Of a DNA stretch of 64,000 nucleotides, positions 19,120-27,422 are shown one piece after another. The stretch comes from Actinokineospora globicatena. Its GTDB lineage: Bacteria; Actinomycetota; Actinomycetes; Mycobacteriales; Pseudonocardiaceae. Position numbers and translations under genes: made by a program. Under the pieces are notes generated by a model. It had not been told where the DNA came from and did no database searches. It saw nothing but the letters and a program-made list of their open reading frames with translations. Within the stretch, counting starts at the first letter, position 1; each line of letters opens with the position of its first letter. The stretch lies in NCBI RefSeq assembly GCF_024171945.1, contig NZ_JAMTCR010000002.1, forward strand, positions 2,046,001-2,110,000. Reading direction: 5' to 3'.

Positions 19120-20313
19120 ATGGAGCACGCCGCGGTAGTCGCGGACCGGGGGACCACGGCCGCGCCCGCGGTGCCCTTCTTCACCCAGGCGGCGTCGTTC
19201 ACCGCGCTGTGGCCCGCGGTCAAGGCCAACCTGGACGCCGTTGTCGACCGCGGCAAGTACTCGCACGGCCCGCTGGTCGGCCGGTTCGAGCGCGCGCTCG
19301 CCGAGCACATCGGCGCCCGGCACGTGATCGGGGTCAACTCCGGCACCGACGCGCTGGTGCTGCTGCTGCGCGCGGCCGGACTGCAACCGGGCGACGAGGT
19401 GGTGGTGCCCGCGTTCAGCTTCGTCGCCTCGGCCTCGTCGGTGGTGCTGGCCGGCGGGCGGCCCGCGTTCGCCGACATCGACCCGGTCGGCTACGGCATC
19501 GACGTCTCCACCGTGCCGGTCACCGCGGCCACCCGGATGGTCATGCCGGTGCACCTGTTCTGCCAGCTCGCCGACCTCGGCGCGGTCACCGCGTTCGCCC
19601 AGCGGCACGCGCTGACCGTGGTGGAGGACAGCGCGGAGGCCATCGGGATGCGCTGGGACGGCCTGCACGCGGGCCTGCACGGCGCGGGCGGGGTGCTCTC
19701 GTTCTTCCCCACCAAGACCCTCGGCGCGCTCGGCGACGCGGGCGCGGTGATCACCGACGACGACCGGATCGCCGAGACCGCCGCCGCGCTGCGCCACCAC
19801 GGCCGGTTCGGGCGCACGCTGGACAACTTCCCCGGCATCTCCAACGAGACGGTGCTGCCCGGCCTCAACAGCAAGATGGACGACGTGCAGGCCGCGGTCC
19901 TGCTGGCCAAGCTCGCCACCCTGGACGCCGACATCGCCCGCCGCGCCACCCTCGCCGAGCAGTACACGCGCGCGTTGCGCGGCTGCCCCGGCATCCGGCG
20001 CCTGCCCACGGTCCAGCACCGCGACGCGGACACGAACCCGGTGTTCTACGTCTACCTGGTCGAGGTGGACCACCGCGACGCTCTTGCCGCGTACCTCGCC
20101 GCGCACTCCGTCGGCACCGAGACGTACTACCCGGTCCCGCTGCACCTCCAGCCCTGTTTCGCCCACCTCGGCTACCGGCGCGGCCAGTTCCCGCACGCCG
20201 AGGCCGCGTGCGCGGGGGCGCTGGCGCTACCGCTCTACCCAGATCTCACCGAGTCCCAGGTCGACCGGGTGTGCTCGCTCGTGCGCGCCTTCTACGGCGG
20301 AGGCGGCGCGTGA
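19120..20313 (+). CDS. DegT/DnrJ/EryC1/StrS aminotransferase (first of two)
   Basis: 397 aa PLP enzyme that aminates a ketosugar or inosose, usually from Glu or Gln. Landmarks: NSGTDALVLLLRAAG (phosphate binding), VVPAFSFVASASSV, HLFCQLADL, VVEDSAEAIGM, and the PLP lysine in SFFPTKTLGALGDAG. The N-terminal YSHGPLVGRFE motif and C-terminal TYYPVPLHLQPCF are typical. ATG 19120 has AGAGGA upstream. The stop overlaps the next start as GTGA, so the two aminotransferases are coupled. The protein is of StrS-type sequence, but the substrate cannot be read. Confidence 0.92.
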   Translation: MEHAAVVADRGTTAAPAVPFFTQAASFTALWPAVKANLDAVVDRGKYSHGPLVGRFERALAEHIGARHVIGVNSGTDALVLLLRAAGLQPGDEVVVPAFSFVASASSVVLAGGRPAFADIDPVGYGIDVSTVPVTAATRMVMPVHLFCQLADLGAVTAFAQRHALTVVEDSAEAIGMRWDGLHAGLHGAGGVLSFFPTKTLGALGDAGAVITDDDRIAETAAALRHHGRFGRTLDNFPGISNETVLPGLNSKMDDVQAAVLLAKLATLDADIARRATLAEQYTRALRGCPGIRRLPTVQHRDADTNPVFYVYLVEVDHRDALAAYLAAHSVGTETYYPVPLHLQPCFAHLGYRRGQFPHAEAACAGALALPLYPDLTESQVDRVCSLVRAFYGGGGA

Positions 20314-21434
20314 TCCTCCCGTTCTTCCCCCCGGACCTGTTCGACCGCGACCGCGACGTGCTGCTGGAGACGGTGTTCCGCATCGGCACCGCGCCCGCGC
20401 AGAAGTTCATCCTCGGCGACCGCACCGCCGCCTTCGAGCACGCCCTGCGGCTGCAGCTCGGGTGCGCCGACGTGGTGGCCTGCGGCAGCGGCACGACGGC
20501 GCTGACGCTGGTGCTGCGCGTGATGGGCGTCGGCGCGGGCGACGAGGTGGTGGTCCCCGCGTTCGGCTGCGCGCCGCTGGCGTCGTCGGTCATCTCGGTC
20601 GGCGCCACCCCGGTCTTCGCCGACGTGCACCCGTGGACCATGGTCGTCGAGCCCTACGAGGTCGAGGCCGCGATCTCCGGCCGGACCGCGGCGATCATGC
20701 CCGCGCACATGTTCTCGGTGATGGCGGACATGCCCACCATGCGCGAACTGGCGACCCGGCACGGCGTCCGGCTGGTCGAGGACTCCGCGGTCGCCCAGGG
20801 CGGGGTGCTGGCCGGGGTGCCCGCGGGCCGCTGGGGTGACGCGGGGGTGTTCTCCTTCGTCCAGGTCAAGACGTTCGGCTCGATCGGCGAGGGCGGCGCG
20901 GTGGTCACCGACGACCCCGAGCTGGGCCGGATGGTGCGGATGCTGCGCAACCACGGGCAGGACGGGCAGACCCGGTTCGTGCACCACGTGGTCGGCCACA
21001 ACAGCCGCTTCGACGAGGTGATGGCCGACTTCCAGCTGCACCGGCTGCCCGGTCTGCCCGCCCGCCTGCGCCGCCGCGCCGAGATCGCCGACTACTACAC
21101 CGAGCGGTTCACCCCGCTGGTCGAGCGCGGCGTCCAACCCCCGCCGCCCGGCCGCGACGGGCGCTGCTTCTACGTCTACTCCCTGCTCGCCGACCGCCGC
21201 GACGACCTCAAGCGGCACCTGGCCACCAGGGGCGTGGACAGCCACGTCTACTACCCCTCGCCGCTGCCCGCGCAGCCCGCGTTCGCCCCGTACGCCCGCC
21301 CGGGGCAGTACTGGCCGCACGCGGAGCTGGCCAGCGCCCGCACCCTCGCCCTGCCCATCTACCCGCACCTGACCGACGCCCAGGTCGAGCACATCGCCGA
21401 CGCGGTCTGCGACTTCCCGGGGAGCCCCCGATGA
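20310..21434 (+). CDS. DegT/DnrJ/EryC1/StrS aminotransferase (second of two)
   Basis: 374 aa. The fold landmarks are CGSGTTALTLVLRVMGVGAG, VVPAFGCAPLASSV, AHMFSVMADM, LVEDSAVAQGG and the likely PLP lysine in FSFVQVKTFGSIGEGG; the C-terminal VYYPSPLPAQPAF is present. It is clearly distinct from the first aminotransferase, so the pathway may install two amino groups, or one copy may be a dehydratase or regulatory form. The GTG start (20310) has GGAGG upstream and overlaps the previous stop. The stop overlaps the UbiA start as ATGA. Confidence 0.92.
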   Translation: MILPFFPPDLFDRDRDVLLETVFRIGTAPAQKFILGDRTAAFEHALRLQLGCADVVACGSGTTALTLVLRVMGVGAGDEVVVPAFGCAPLASSVISVGATPVFADVHPWTMVVEPYEVEAAISGRTAAIMPAHMFSVMADMPTMRELATRHGVRLVEDSAVAQGGVLAGVPAGRWGDAGVFSFVQVKTFGSIGEGGAVVTDDPELGRMVRMLRNHGQDGQTRFVHHVVGHNSRFDEVMADFQLHRLPGLPARLRRRAEIADYYTERFTPLVERGVQPPPPGRDGRCFYVYSLLADRRDDLKRHLATRGVDSHVYYPSPLPAQPAFAPYARPGQYWPHAELASARTLALPIYPHLTDAQVEHIADAVCDFPGSPR

Positions 21435-22387
21435 CCATGCCGCTGTCCCAGGGGCCGCTCACCGCGCCCGCCACCCGCCACCGGCTCGGCGCCTACGCCA
21501 GGCTGGCCAAGCTCGACGTCTGGGACTACTACCTGGCGCTGCCGCTGGCCTGGTCGCTGGCCGGGTTCGGCGCGTCCGCGCTGGTGGTGCTGCTGGTGTT
21601 CGGGCTCGGCACGGTGTGCGTGGTCGCCGGGTCGGTCGCCTTCGACGACGTCACCGGGTACCGCGACGGCAGCGACGCGGCCAACTACGGCCCGGACGCG
21701 CCCGCCCGCAAACTGGCCCGCAAGCCGCTGCTCACCGGGGAACTCAGCGAGGCCGAGGCGATCCGGTTCGGGTGGCTCGCGGTCAGCGCGGGCGCGGCGC
21801 TGTGGTCGTTGGCCATCGTGATCGCGCCTTTTGCTCCACTGTGGACTGTGCTGGTCGCGGCGCTGTGCCTCGGCTCGGCGGTCCAGTACTCGTGGGGCCT
21901 CAAGATCAGCTACCGGGGCTGGCAGGAGGTGTTCCTGGCGGGCTTCGGCACCGGGCTGGTGCTGGTCGGGGTCGGCCTGTCCACCGGCGGCCTCACCGGG
22001 TTCGGCGCCGTGCAGGCCGTCCTGTTCGGACTCGGGCCGCTGCTGTTCGGGGTCTACTCCAACACGCGCGACGCCGAGGGGGACGCCGCCGTCGGTCGGC
22101 CCACGGTCGCCGCGATCGTGAGCAGGCAGGCCAACCTCGCGTTCATCACCGCGCTGACCGTCGCCGAGGTGGCCCTGATCGTCACCGTCGCGGGCCTCGG
22201 GCCGGCGCCGTGGTGGTTCGCCATGGCCATGCTGCCCGCCATGGGGGTCCGCGTCTGCCAACTGCGCCGCGGCGTCGGCCTCGGCGACCTGCTCGCCGCC
22301 CGACTGCTCGGCCTGCGCGCCCACCGCGCCACCACCGCGACGCTGGTCGCGGTCAACCTGATCCTCGTCGTTGGAGCCGGTTCGTGA
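21431..22387 (+). CDS. UbiA-superfamily integral membrane prenyltransferase
   Basis: 318 aa with eight or nine hydrophobic helices. UbiA enzymes transfer a prenyl chain from a polyprenyl diphosphate to an aromatic or other acceptor, or (DprP-like) a phosphoribosyl group to a polyprenyl phosphate, at the membrane. The two Mg-binding Asp motifs are visible: VAFDDVTGYRDGSD (about residues 72-85) and YSNTRDAEGD (about 213-222). The N-terminus has KLDVWDYYLALPL, like the first helix of the family. The start is in an ATGA overlap with the aminotransferase and the stop in a GTGA overlap with the FAD gene. With a polyprenyl diphosphate synthase 5 kb away, a lipid donor could be local. Confidence 0.88.
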   Translation: MTMPLSQGPLTAPATRHRLGAYARLAKLDVWDYYLALPLAWSLAGFGASALVVLLVFGLGTVCVVAGSVAFDDVTGYRDGSDAANYGPDAPARKLARKPLLTGELSEAEAIRFGWLAVSAGAALWSLAIVIAPFAPLWTVLVAALCLGSAVQYSWGLKISYRGWQEVFLAGFGTGLVLVGVGLSTGGLTGFGAVQAVLFGLGPLLFGVYSNTRDAEGDAAVGRPTVAAIVSRQANLAFITALTVAEVALIVTVAGLGPAPWWFAMAMLPAMGVRVCQLRRGVGLGDLLAARLLGLRAHRATTATLVAVNLILVVGAGS

Positions 22388-23694
22388 GCCCAGATCTGGA
22401 TGTCGCCGTCGTCGGAGCCGGGATCGCGGGGCTGGCCGCCGCTTACCGGCTGCGCGCCCAAGGCCGGTCCGTGCACGTCTTCGAGTCCGGCGAGCACATC
22501 GGCGGCCGCATGCGCACCGAGCGCCGCGACGGCTACCTCGCCGACACCGGCGCCGAGATGATCGGCAGCACCGGCTACCCGGCCACCTGGCGGCTGATCG
22601 AGGACCTGCGGATCACCGACGCCGAGGTGCCGCTGATCGGCGCCGACCTCGCGGTCTGGCGCGACGGCCGGGCCCGCGGGCACGTCGGCGACCCGCTCGG
22701 CCTGCTCACCGGCGCGGGCCTGGGCGTCCCGGCCCGGTTGACCCTGCTCGGCCTGCTCGGCGGCGCCGCGGCCCGGCGGCGCGCCTACGACGTCGACGCC
22801 CCGGAGGCCACCCCGCTCGGCGGCCGCACCATCGCCGAGATCTCCCGCGGCGACCTGCACGACTACCTGTTCCAGCCCCTGGCGGGCGGCTACTTCGGTT
22901 GGGACACCGCCCAAGCGTGCGCGGGTCCGTTCCTCAGCCACACCCTCGCTGTCGGCGCAACCAAGACCTTCCGCACCTTCCGCGACGGCATGGACACCCT
23001 GGCCCTGCGCCTGGCCGACCAGGTCGAGGTCAGCACCGGCGTCCCGGTCCGCGAGGTCGTCACCACCGACACCGGCGCCCGCCTGGTGGCCGACCGCACC
23101 CCGCTGACCGCCCGCACCGTCGTGCTCGCGGTCCCGGCCCCGATCGCCGTGGACCTGCACCCGGGCGCGCCGGAGTACGTGCGCCAGTGCCAGTACCGCC
23201 CGATGGTCAAGGTCGTGTGCCTGCTGTCCCAGCCCCTGGAAGGCCTGGGCCGCTCCTTCGCGCTCGCCGTACCGGAGGTCGAGAACCAGGTCCTGGCAGG
23301 CCTGGTCATCGACGACCGCAAACACCCCGCCCGCGTCCCCACCGACCGCGGCATGGTCAGCCTCGTCGCCACCCCGTCGGCCGTCCCCGCCCTGCTCGAC
23401 CAAACCGACGACGAGATCAGCCGCACCCTGATATCCCACGCCGAGCGCTACCTCCCCGGCATCGCCCACGCCCTCCGCACCACCATCGTCAGCCGCTTCA
23501 CCCACGGCCTCCCCATGCCGACCCGAGCCGCCCTCGGCGTGCGGACGGAGTTCGCGGGTCGGGCACCGTCGTCGGTGGAGTACGTGGGTGATTGGTACGC
23601 GTTGCGGCCGAGTAGTGAGGCTGCGGTGCGGTCGGCGGAGTTGGTGGCGGAGCGCTTGTCCGTTGTGGACGCACCGGCGGTGGCTCGTGGTTGA
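22384..23694 (+). CDS. FAD-dependent amine-oxidase-like oxidoreductase (PPOX/phytoene-desaturase fold)
   Basis: 436 aa with an N-terminal dinucleotide-binding motif VAVVGAGIAGLAAAYRL, the GG-doublet motif GEHIGGRMRTER, and a C-terminal FAD contact (VEYVGDWYALRPSSEAAVRS). The central domain, with GGYFGWDTAQACAGPFLSHT, resembles protoporphyrinogen-oxidase-like and carotenoid-desaturase-like enzymes of secondary metabolism, which desaturate or oxidise a lipophilic substrate. Start GTG 22384 overlaps the UbiA stop (GTGA). The last eight bases overlap the methyltransferase start. It probably acts on the product of UbiA or on the same intermediate. Confidence 0.87.
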   Translation: MSPDLDVAVVGAGIAGLAAAYRLRAQGRSVHVFESGEHIGGRMRTERRDGYLADTGAEMIGSTGYPATWRLIEDLRITDAEVPLIGADLAVWRDGRARGHVGDPLGLLTGAGLGVPARLTLLGLLGGAAARRRAYDVDAPEATPLGGRTIAEISRGDLHDYLFQPLAGGYFGWDTAQACAGPFLSHTLAVGATKTFRTFRDGMDTLALRLADQVEVSTGVPVREVVTTDTGARLVADRTPLTARTVVLAVPAPIAVDLHPGAPEYVRQCQYRPMVKVVCLLSQPLEGLGRSFALAVPEVENQVLAGLVIDDRKHPARVPTDRGMVSLVATPSAVPALLDQTDDEISRTLISHAERYLPGIAHALRTTIVSRFTHGLPMPTRAALGVRTEFAGRAPSSVEYVGDWYALRPSSEAAVRSAELVAERLSVVDAPAVARG

Positions 23695-24484
23695 GCCTGC
23701 GACGATCAGTTATGTGTTCGCGACGTCGTTCGCTCGGGAGGAGGAGCGGCTGTCGTTGGGGGAGCACCTCTGGGACCCGGGGACGACGAGTCGGTTGGCG
23801 GGGTTGGGGGTTGGGCGGGGGACTCGGTGCCTGGAGATCGGGGCCGGGCACGGGTCGATCGCGGCGTGGATGGCGGAGTGCGGGGCTTCGGTCACGGCGG
23901 TGGACATTGACACCTCCAGGTTGGGCTGGTTGCGCGGGTGCGGGGTCTCGGTGCACCGGAGCGACATCAGCCGCGATCCCTTGCCTGGCAGCGGGTACGA
24001 CGTGGTGCACGCCCGGCTCGTGGTGCAGCACCTGGCCGACCGGGTGGCGGCGGTGCGGCGGATGGTGAGCGCGTTGCGGCCCGGTGGGTACCTCGTGCTG
24101 GAGGACACCGACACCGCGACGACGCTCGCGACGGCGGAGGGTGTGCTGCGGCCCCGGGTCCGCGACGCGGCGTACGCGGTGATGGCCGAGTCCGGGTACC
24201 ACCCGCGCTGCGGGCTGCTCGACGTCGACCTCGCGCTGTCCGCCGGTCTGCGGGACGTGCGCGCCGAGGGACGAGCCGAGGTCATCACCGGTGGGACGCC
24301 GCAAGGGCGGTGGTTCGCGCTGTGGCTCGAACACCTGCGGCCCGCCATGGTCGAGCGCGGCCTGGTGACGCGGTCCGAAGTGGACGCCGCGATCGCCGAG
24401 CTGGACGACCCAGGGACGCGCTGGCTGTCCCAGGTGATGATCACCGTCATCGGGCGGAAGGGCGCCGATGAGCGGGCCGCGTGA
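23687..24484 (+). CDS. SAM-dependent methyltransferase (class I)
   Basis: 265 aa. The SAM-binding motif is TRCLEIGAGHGSIAAWMA, followed by VTAVDIDTSRL (motif II), YDVVHARLVVQHLADR (motif III region) and RPGGYLVLEDTD. This is the general UbiE/MmyTX-like small-molecule class. GTG 23687 is the first start that gives the intact N-terminus (VEPATISYVF); the frame is open upstream inside the FAD gene. It overlaps the FAD gene by eight bases and the ligase by 17, so the three are translated together. O-, N- or C-methylation cannot be distinguished. Confidence 0.87.
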   Translation: MVEPATISYVFATSFAREEERLSLGEHLWDPGTTSRLAGLGVGRGTRCLEIGAGHGSIAAWMAECGASVTAVDIDTSRLGWLRGCGVSVHRSDISRDPLPGSGYDVVHARLVVQHLADRVAAVRRMVSALRPGGYLVLEDTDTATTLATAEGVLRPRVRDAAYAVMAESGYHPRCGLLDVDLALSAGLRDVRAEGRAEVITGGTPQGRWFALWLEHLRPAMVERGLVTRSEVDAAIAELDDPGTRWLSQVMITVIGRKGADERAA

Positions 24485-26057
24485 CCTGGGCACGTTGTTC
24501 GACGACCTGGTCGCCCGCCGGGTGCGCACGAGGGTGGTGCTCTCCCGCCCGCTCGACATCGCACCCGAGTTCGGCACGAGCTACGACATGCCCGCGGTGG
24601 CCGCCCTGGTGCGCAACGTCGCCGGGTGGCTGCACGCCGCCGGGGTCCGGCCGGGTGACCGGGTCGCCGTGGTCAAGCGCAACCACTGGGACTACGTGCT
24701 CATCGCCTGCGCCGCGATCCGGGTCGGCGCCGTCCCCGCGCTGCTGTCGGACCAACTGGCCCCGCACGCCCTCGAGGTCCTGCTCGAGCGGCTCGACCCG
24801 GCTCTGCTCATCACCACCCGCGCCGTCCTGGACACCGCCCGCGCACACGGCATCACCCTGATCGCCCGCGCCGCGCGCACCACCACGCTCGAGGGCCGCT
24901 ACCCGGACACCATCAACCTCGAACGCCTCACCGGCCACGAGCCGCCCGCACCGTCCCCCCGCGACGATGACGACCCGCTGCTGATCGTGCACACCTCCGG
25001 CACCACGGGGGTTCCGAAGCTGGTGGTGCACACCAACCGCACCCTGGTGGACGGCCTGGCCGCCGCGGAGGCGACCCGGTTGCCGATCGTCTCCGCCCGG
25101 AGACGCGACACGGTGTGCTCGGCGATCTCCTACAGCCACGGCCGCGCGGTCCCGTGGACGGCGAGCGTGCTGTGGTTGGCCCCGCGGGAAGTCGTCATCA
25201 TCGACGCCCCGGACACGGCCGAGACCGTGCTGCGCGAGCACCCGCCGACGACGCTGGAAGCGCTGCCGTCGACCTTCGTCCGGTGGCGCCCGCTGCTGGA
25301 GCAGCCCGACCACCCGCTGCGCGGCGTCCGCCTGTTCATCAGCACCTTCGACGCCGTCCACCCGCCGACCGTGCGCGCCTTCCTCGCCGCGACCCGCAGG
25401 CGACCGCTGTGGGTGCAGGTCTGGGGCCAGACCGAGACCGGACCGCTCACGTTCCGGTTCCTCACCCGCCGCTCCCTGGCCGCCCGCGACGCGCGGCACC
25501 CGACCACGCGCAACCTCGGCCGACCAGCACCCGGCCGCACCCGCCTCCGCGTGGTCGACCCGCGCACGTTCCAACCGGTCCCGCGCGGCACCCCCGGCCT
25601 GGTCCTGGCCAAGACCCCTACCCGCTGCGTCGACTACGTCGGCGAGCACGACCGCTGGCTGGCCAAGACCGACGGCGAGTGGTGGAACACCGGCGACATG
25701 GGGATGCGCACCCGCTGGGGCTCGTACCTGATGCTGGACCGGGAGGTCGACGTGCTCCCCGGGCAGAGCTGCGTGGAACTCGAGGACGTGCTGGAGGAAC
25801 GCGTCACCAACGTCGTCGAGTGTGTGGTCTTGGCCACCCCGGGACGCTTGCCACAGCCGGTCGTGGTGACCCGCGACGGGCAGTTGGACGTGGGCCAGTG
25901 GCGGCACGCCCTGCGCGACCTGCCCGCGCTGGCCGATCCGGTCGTGCTGGCGTGGGAGCAGATCCCGCGCACCGGCACCGGGAAGGTCCGGCGGATGGAG
26001 CTGCGGGCGGTCCTGCGCTCCGGCCAGGACACCTTCGGGACCGGTCGCTGGACCTGA
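24468..26057 (+). CDS. AMP-forming acyl-CoA/acyl-ACP synthetase (adenylate-forming ligase)
   Basis: 529 aa of the ANL superfamily, which activates a carboxylic acid as its adenylate and passes it to CoA or a carrier protein. Seen: LLIVHTSGTTGVPKLVVHT (A3, P-loop), QVWGQTETGPLT (A5), WWNTGDMGMRTRWG (A7) and the C-terminal catalytic Lys in RTGTGKVRRMEL (A10). The protein begins like benzoate-CoA-ligase relatives (NVAGWLHAAGVRPGDRVAVV). It is the sixth gene of the rightward operon. It may load an acid starter onto the PKS or activate a side-chain acid; substrate residues were not analysed. Confidence 0.88.
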   Translation: MSGPRDLGTLFDDLVARRVRTRVVLSRPLDIAPEFGTSYDMPAVAALVRNVAGWLHAAGVRPGDRVAVVKRNHWDYVLIACAAIRVGAVPALLSDQLAPHALEVLLERLDPALLITTRAVLDTARAHGITLIARAARTTTLEGRYPDTINLERLTGHEPPAPSPRDDDDPLLIVHTSGTTGVPKLVVHTNRTLVDGLAAAEATRLPIVSARRRDTVCSAISYSHGRAVPWTASVLWLAPREVVIIDAPDTAETVLREHPPTTLEALPSTFVRWRPLLEQPDHPLRGVRLFISTFDAVHPPTVRAFLAATRRRPLWVQVWGQTETGPLTFRFLTRRSLAARDARHPTTRNLGRPAPGRTRLRVVDPRTFQPVPRGTPGLVLAKTPTRCVDYVGEHDRWLAKTDGEWWNTGDMGMRTRWGSYLMLDREVDVLPGQSCVELEDVLEERVTNVVECVVLATPGRLPQPVVVTRDGQLDVGQWRHALRDLPALADPVVLAWEQIPRTGTGKVRRMELRAVLRSGQDTFGTGRWT

Positions 26058-26076
26058 CCCGTGGCACCCTGGTCCC

Positions 26077-26739
26077 ATGCGCGTCGTGCTGTCCAGGCCG
26101 GACCAACCATCGACCCTGCTCGCCGACCTGACCGACCGCCGGATCAACTACTCGCCCACCGAAGTCGGCCGCGGTTGGTTCGCCGACGACCACCCCCGCG
26201 TCCTCGGGTATGAGCGCCCGGGGCCGCCGGGGGAGTTGTGGGCCCGCGCGCGGGAACTGGTCGCGGGCTACGAGTTCGCGCCGCCGGAGCTGATCCAGGC
26301 GCACTACGCCACGGGCTCGCCGCTGCTGGGTCGGCACATGGTGCTGGAGGGCCGGTTCCTGTTCGCCCGGTTCCTGATGGGCGTCCGCGTCACCGAGGTG
26401 ATCGACGAGTCAACACCCACCTGCACCCGCTGGGGCTGGTCCTACGAAACCCTCACCGGCCACTTGGAACGCGGCAAGGTCACCTTCCAGGTCACCAAGT
26501 CCCACACCACCGGCCGCGTCGAGTTCCGCGCCACCTCGTACTCCAAACCCAGCCACACCGCCCACCCCCTCATCCGCCTCGGCTGGGCGATCTTCGGCCG
26601 CGCCACCCAACGCCGCTTCTACCGCAGAATCGGCGAGCAGATGGTCGCCTTCACCGCCCCCACCCCCATCACCACCGCCCCAACCCTTCGCTCCACCCCC
26701 CACACCCACCCCGCCCTAACCCTCATCGACGCCGGCTAG
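26077..26739 (+). CDS. DUF1990 family protein
   Basis: 220 aa. The pattern RRINYSPTEVGRGWFADDH, then RFLFARFLMGVRVTEVIDES, WGWSYETLTGHLERGKVTF and FRATSYSKPSHTAHPLIRL matches from memory the DUF1990 family, whose members are predicted START-like or lipocalin-like small binding proteins with unproven function. The last ~35 residues are Pro/Thr rich, probably disordered. ATG 26077 follows the ligase by 19 bases, so it is probably the final gene of the operon. It is not essential to the biosynthetic logic. Confidence 0.8.
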   Translation: MRVVLSRPDQPSTLLADLTDRRINYSPTEVGRGWFADDHPRVLGYERPGPPGELWARARELVAGYEFAPPELIQAHYATGSPLLGRHMVLEGRFLFARFLMGVRVTEVIDESTPTCTRWGWSYETLTGHLERGKVTFQVTKSHTTGRVEFRATSYSKPSHTAHPLIRLGWAIFGRATQRRFYRRIGEQMVAFTAPTPITTAPTLRSTPHTHPALTLIDAG

Positions 26740-27413
26740 CCGCGGCCTAGCTCCACAACGCCTTCTGGCGGCTGTTTCGCGTCTGAGTGCCCCGCCCGTG
26801 AGTTCACGGCTTCCGCCCGGCTCACGCGGCATCCAGGCCCCTCGAATCGCCGTGTGCCCGGCGCTTGGGCATGCCAGACCCGACCGCCACCCTCCCGGGA
26901 GAACCCCTTCACGGCCCCCGCCGCCCTCGCCGGGCTTGGCCGAGCACCGCCACGGCCCCCTGGCCATCCGCATCGCGGTCGACCCCGAGGGGGCATCCCC
27001 ATCAAGCGGCCTCGAGGCGACCCCACCAAGCCTCGCCCATCACACCTTCGGGCGAACCCCCTTGACGCCCCCGGGGGCCACCCCCAAGCCTGGCCCGGCC
27101 CCCACCCTCTCCGGGGGGCGTCCCTGGGTCAGTCTACCGGGGGGCACCGACAGTGGATCTTGGAAGTACCCCCGTGGAGATCCGCATGTGGATAACTTCT
27201 GTCACCCAGAAGAGGGAAATCTCAGCGCCAGGCTGAGAGAAACCGCAGGTCAGGGGTGTCCGATCGACCAGGGAGGCGTCGTCAACGACAGATAGCCCGT
27301 GAGTGATCAACAAAGACCCGATCGCCACCCAGAGCGTCCACAGTGGACTAAGGCTCAGTGGGTCAAGCCTCAGTGGACCGAACCTCGGTGGCCAAGCCTC
27401 AGCGGACCAAGCC
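26740..27413. other. Non-coding stretch between DUF1990 gene and polyprenyl synthase gene
   Basis: 674 bases with no supported gene: open frames here lack ribosome-binding sites and are C-rich in one phase only. It contains a GCCCCCGGGGGC self-complementary run (near 27070), a small CTCAGC/GCTGAG hairpin (about 27221-27237), a palindrome at 27336-27348 and, at the right edge, tandem 15-bp repeats next to the polyprenyl synthase stop. It separates the rightward operon from the leftward encapsulin genes, as expected for a region of convergent termination. Confidence 0.6.
27336..27348. repeat. Palindrome GTCCACAGTGGAC
   Basis: Perfect 6-1-6 palindrome in non-coding DNA 65 bases downstream of the polyprenyl synthase stop. 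The core CCACAGTGG (or CCACTGTGG) occurs in at least eleven places in the window by eye count, both between and inside genes. It could be a protein-binding site, part of a terminator or simply a favoured word. Confidence 0.5.
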
Positions 27414-27422
27414 TCAGTGGTC
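27349..27422. repeat. Five tandem ~15-bp repeats spanning the stop of the polyprenyl synthase gene
   Basis: Units: TAAGGCTCAGTGGGT (27349-27363), CAAGCCTCAGTGGAC (27364-27378), CGAACCTCGGTGGC (14 bp, 27379-27392), CAAGCCTCAGCGGAC (27393-27407) and CAAGCCTCAGTGGTC (27408-27422). The last unit contains the stop codon of the leftward polyprenyl synthase gene (27414-27416). The degenerate tandem array is outside any other gene and could have grown by slippage. Confidence 0.75.

Noticed and set aside
19120-21434. AHBA (aminohydroxybenzoate) biosynthesis as the purpose of the aminotransferases
   Set aside because: Gfo/Idh and DegT enzymes occur in AHBA clusters, but aminoDHQ synthase, aminoDHQ dehydratase and kanosamine kinase were not found in the window.
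26865-27295. Several short open frames between 26798 and 27295
   Set aside because: They are Pro-rich frames in C-rich DNA without ribosome-binding sites or recognisable domains.
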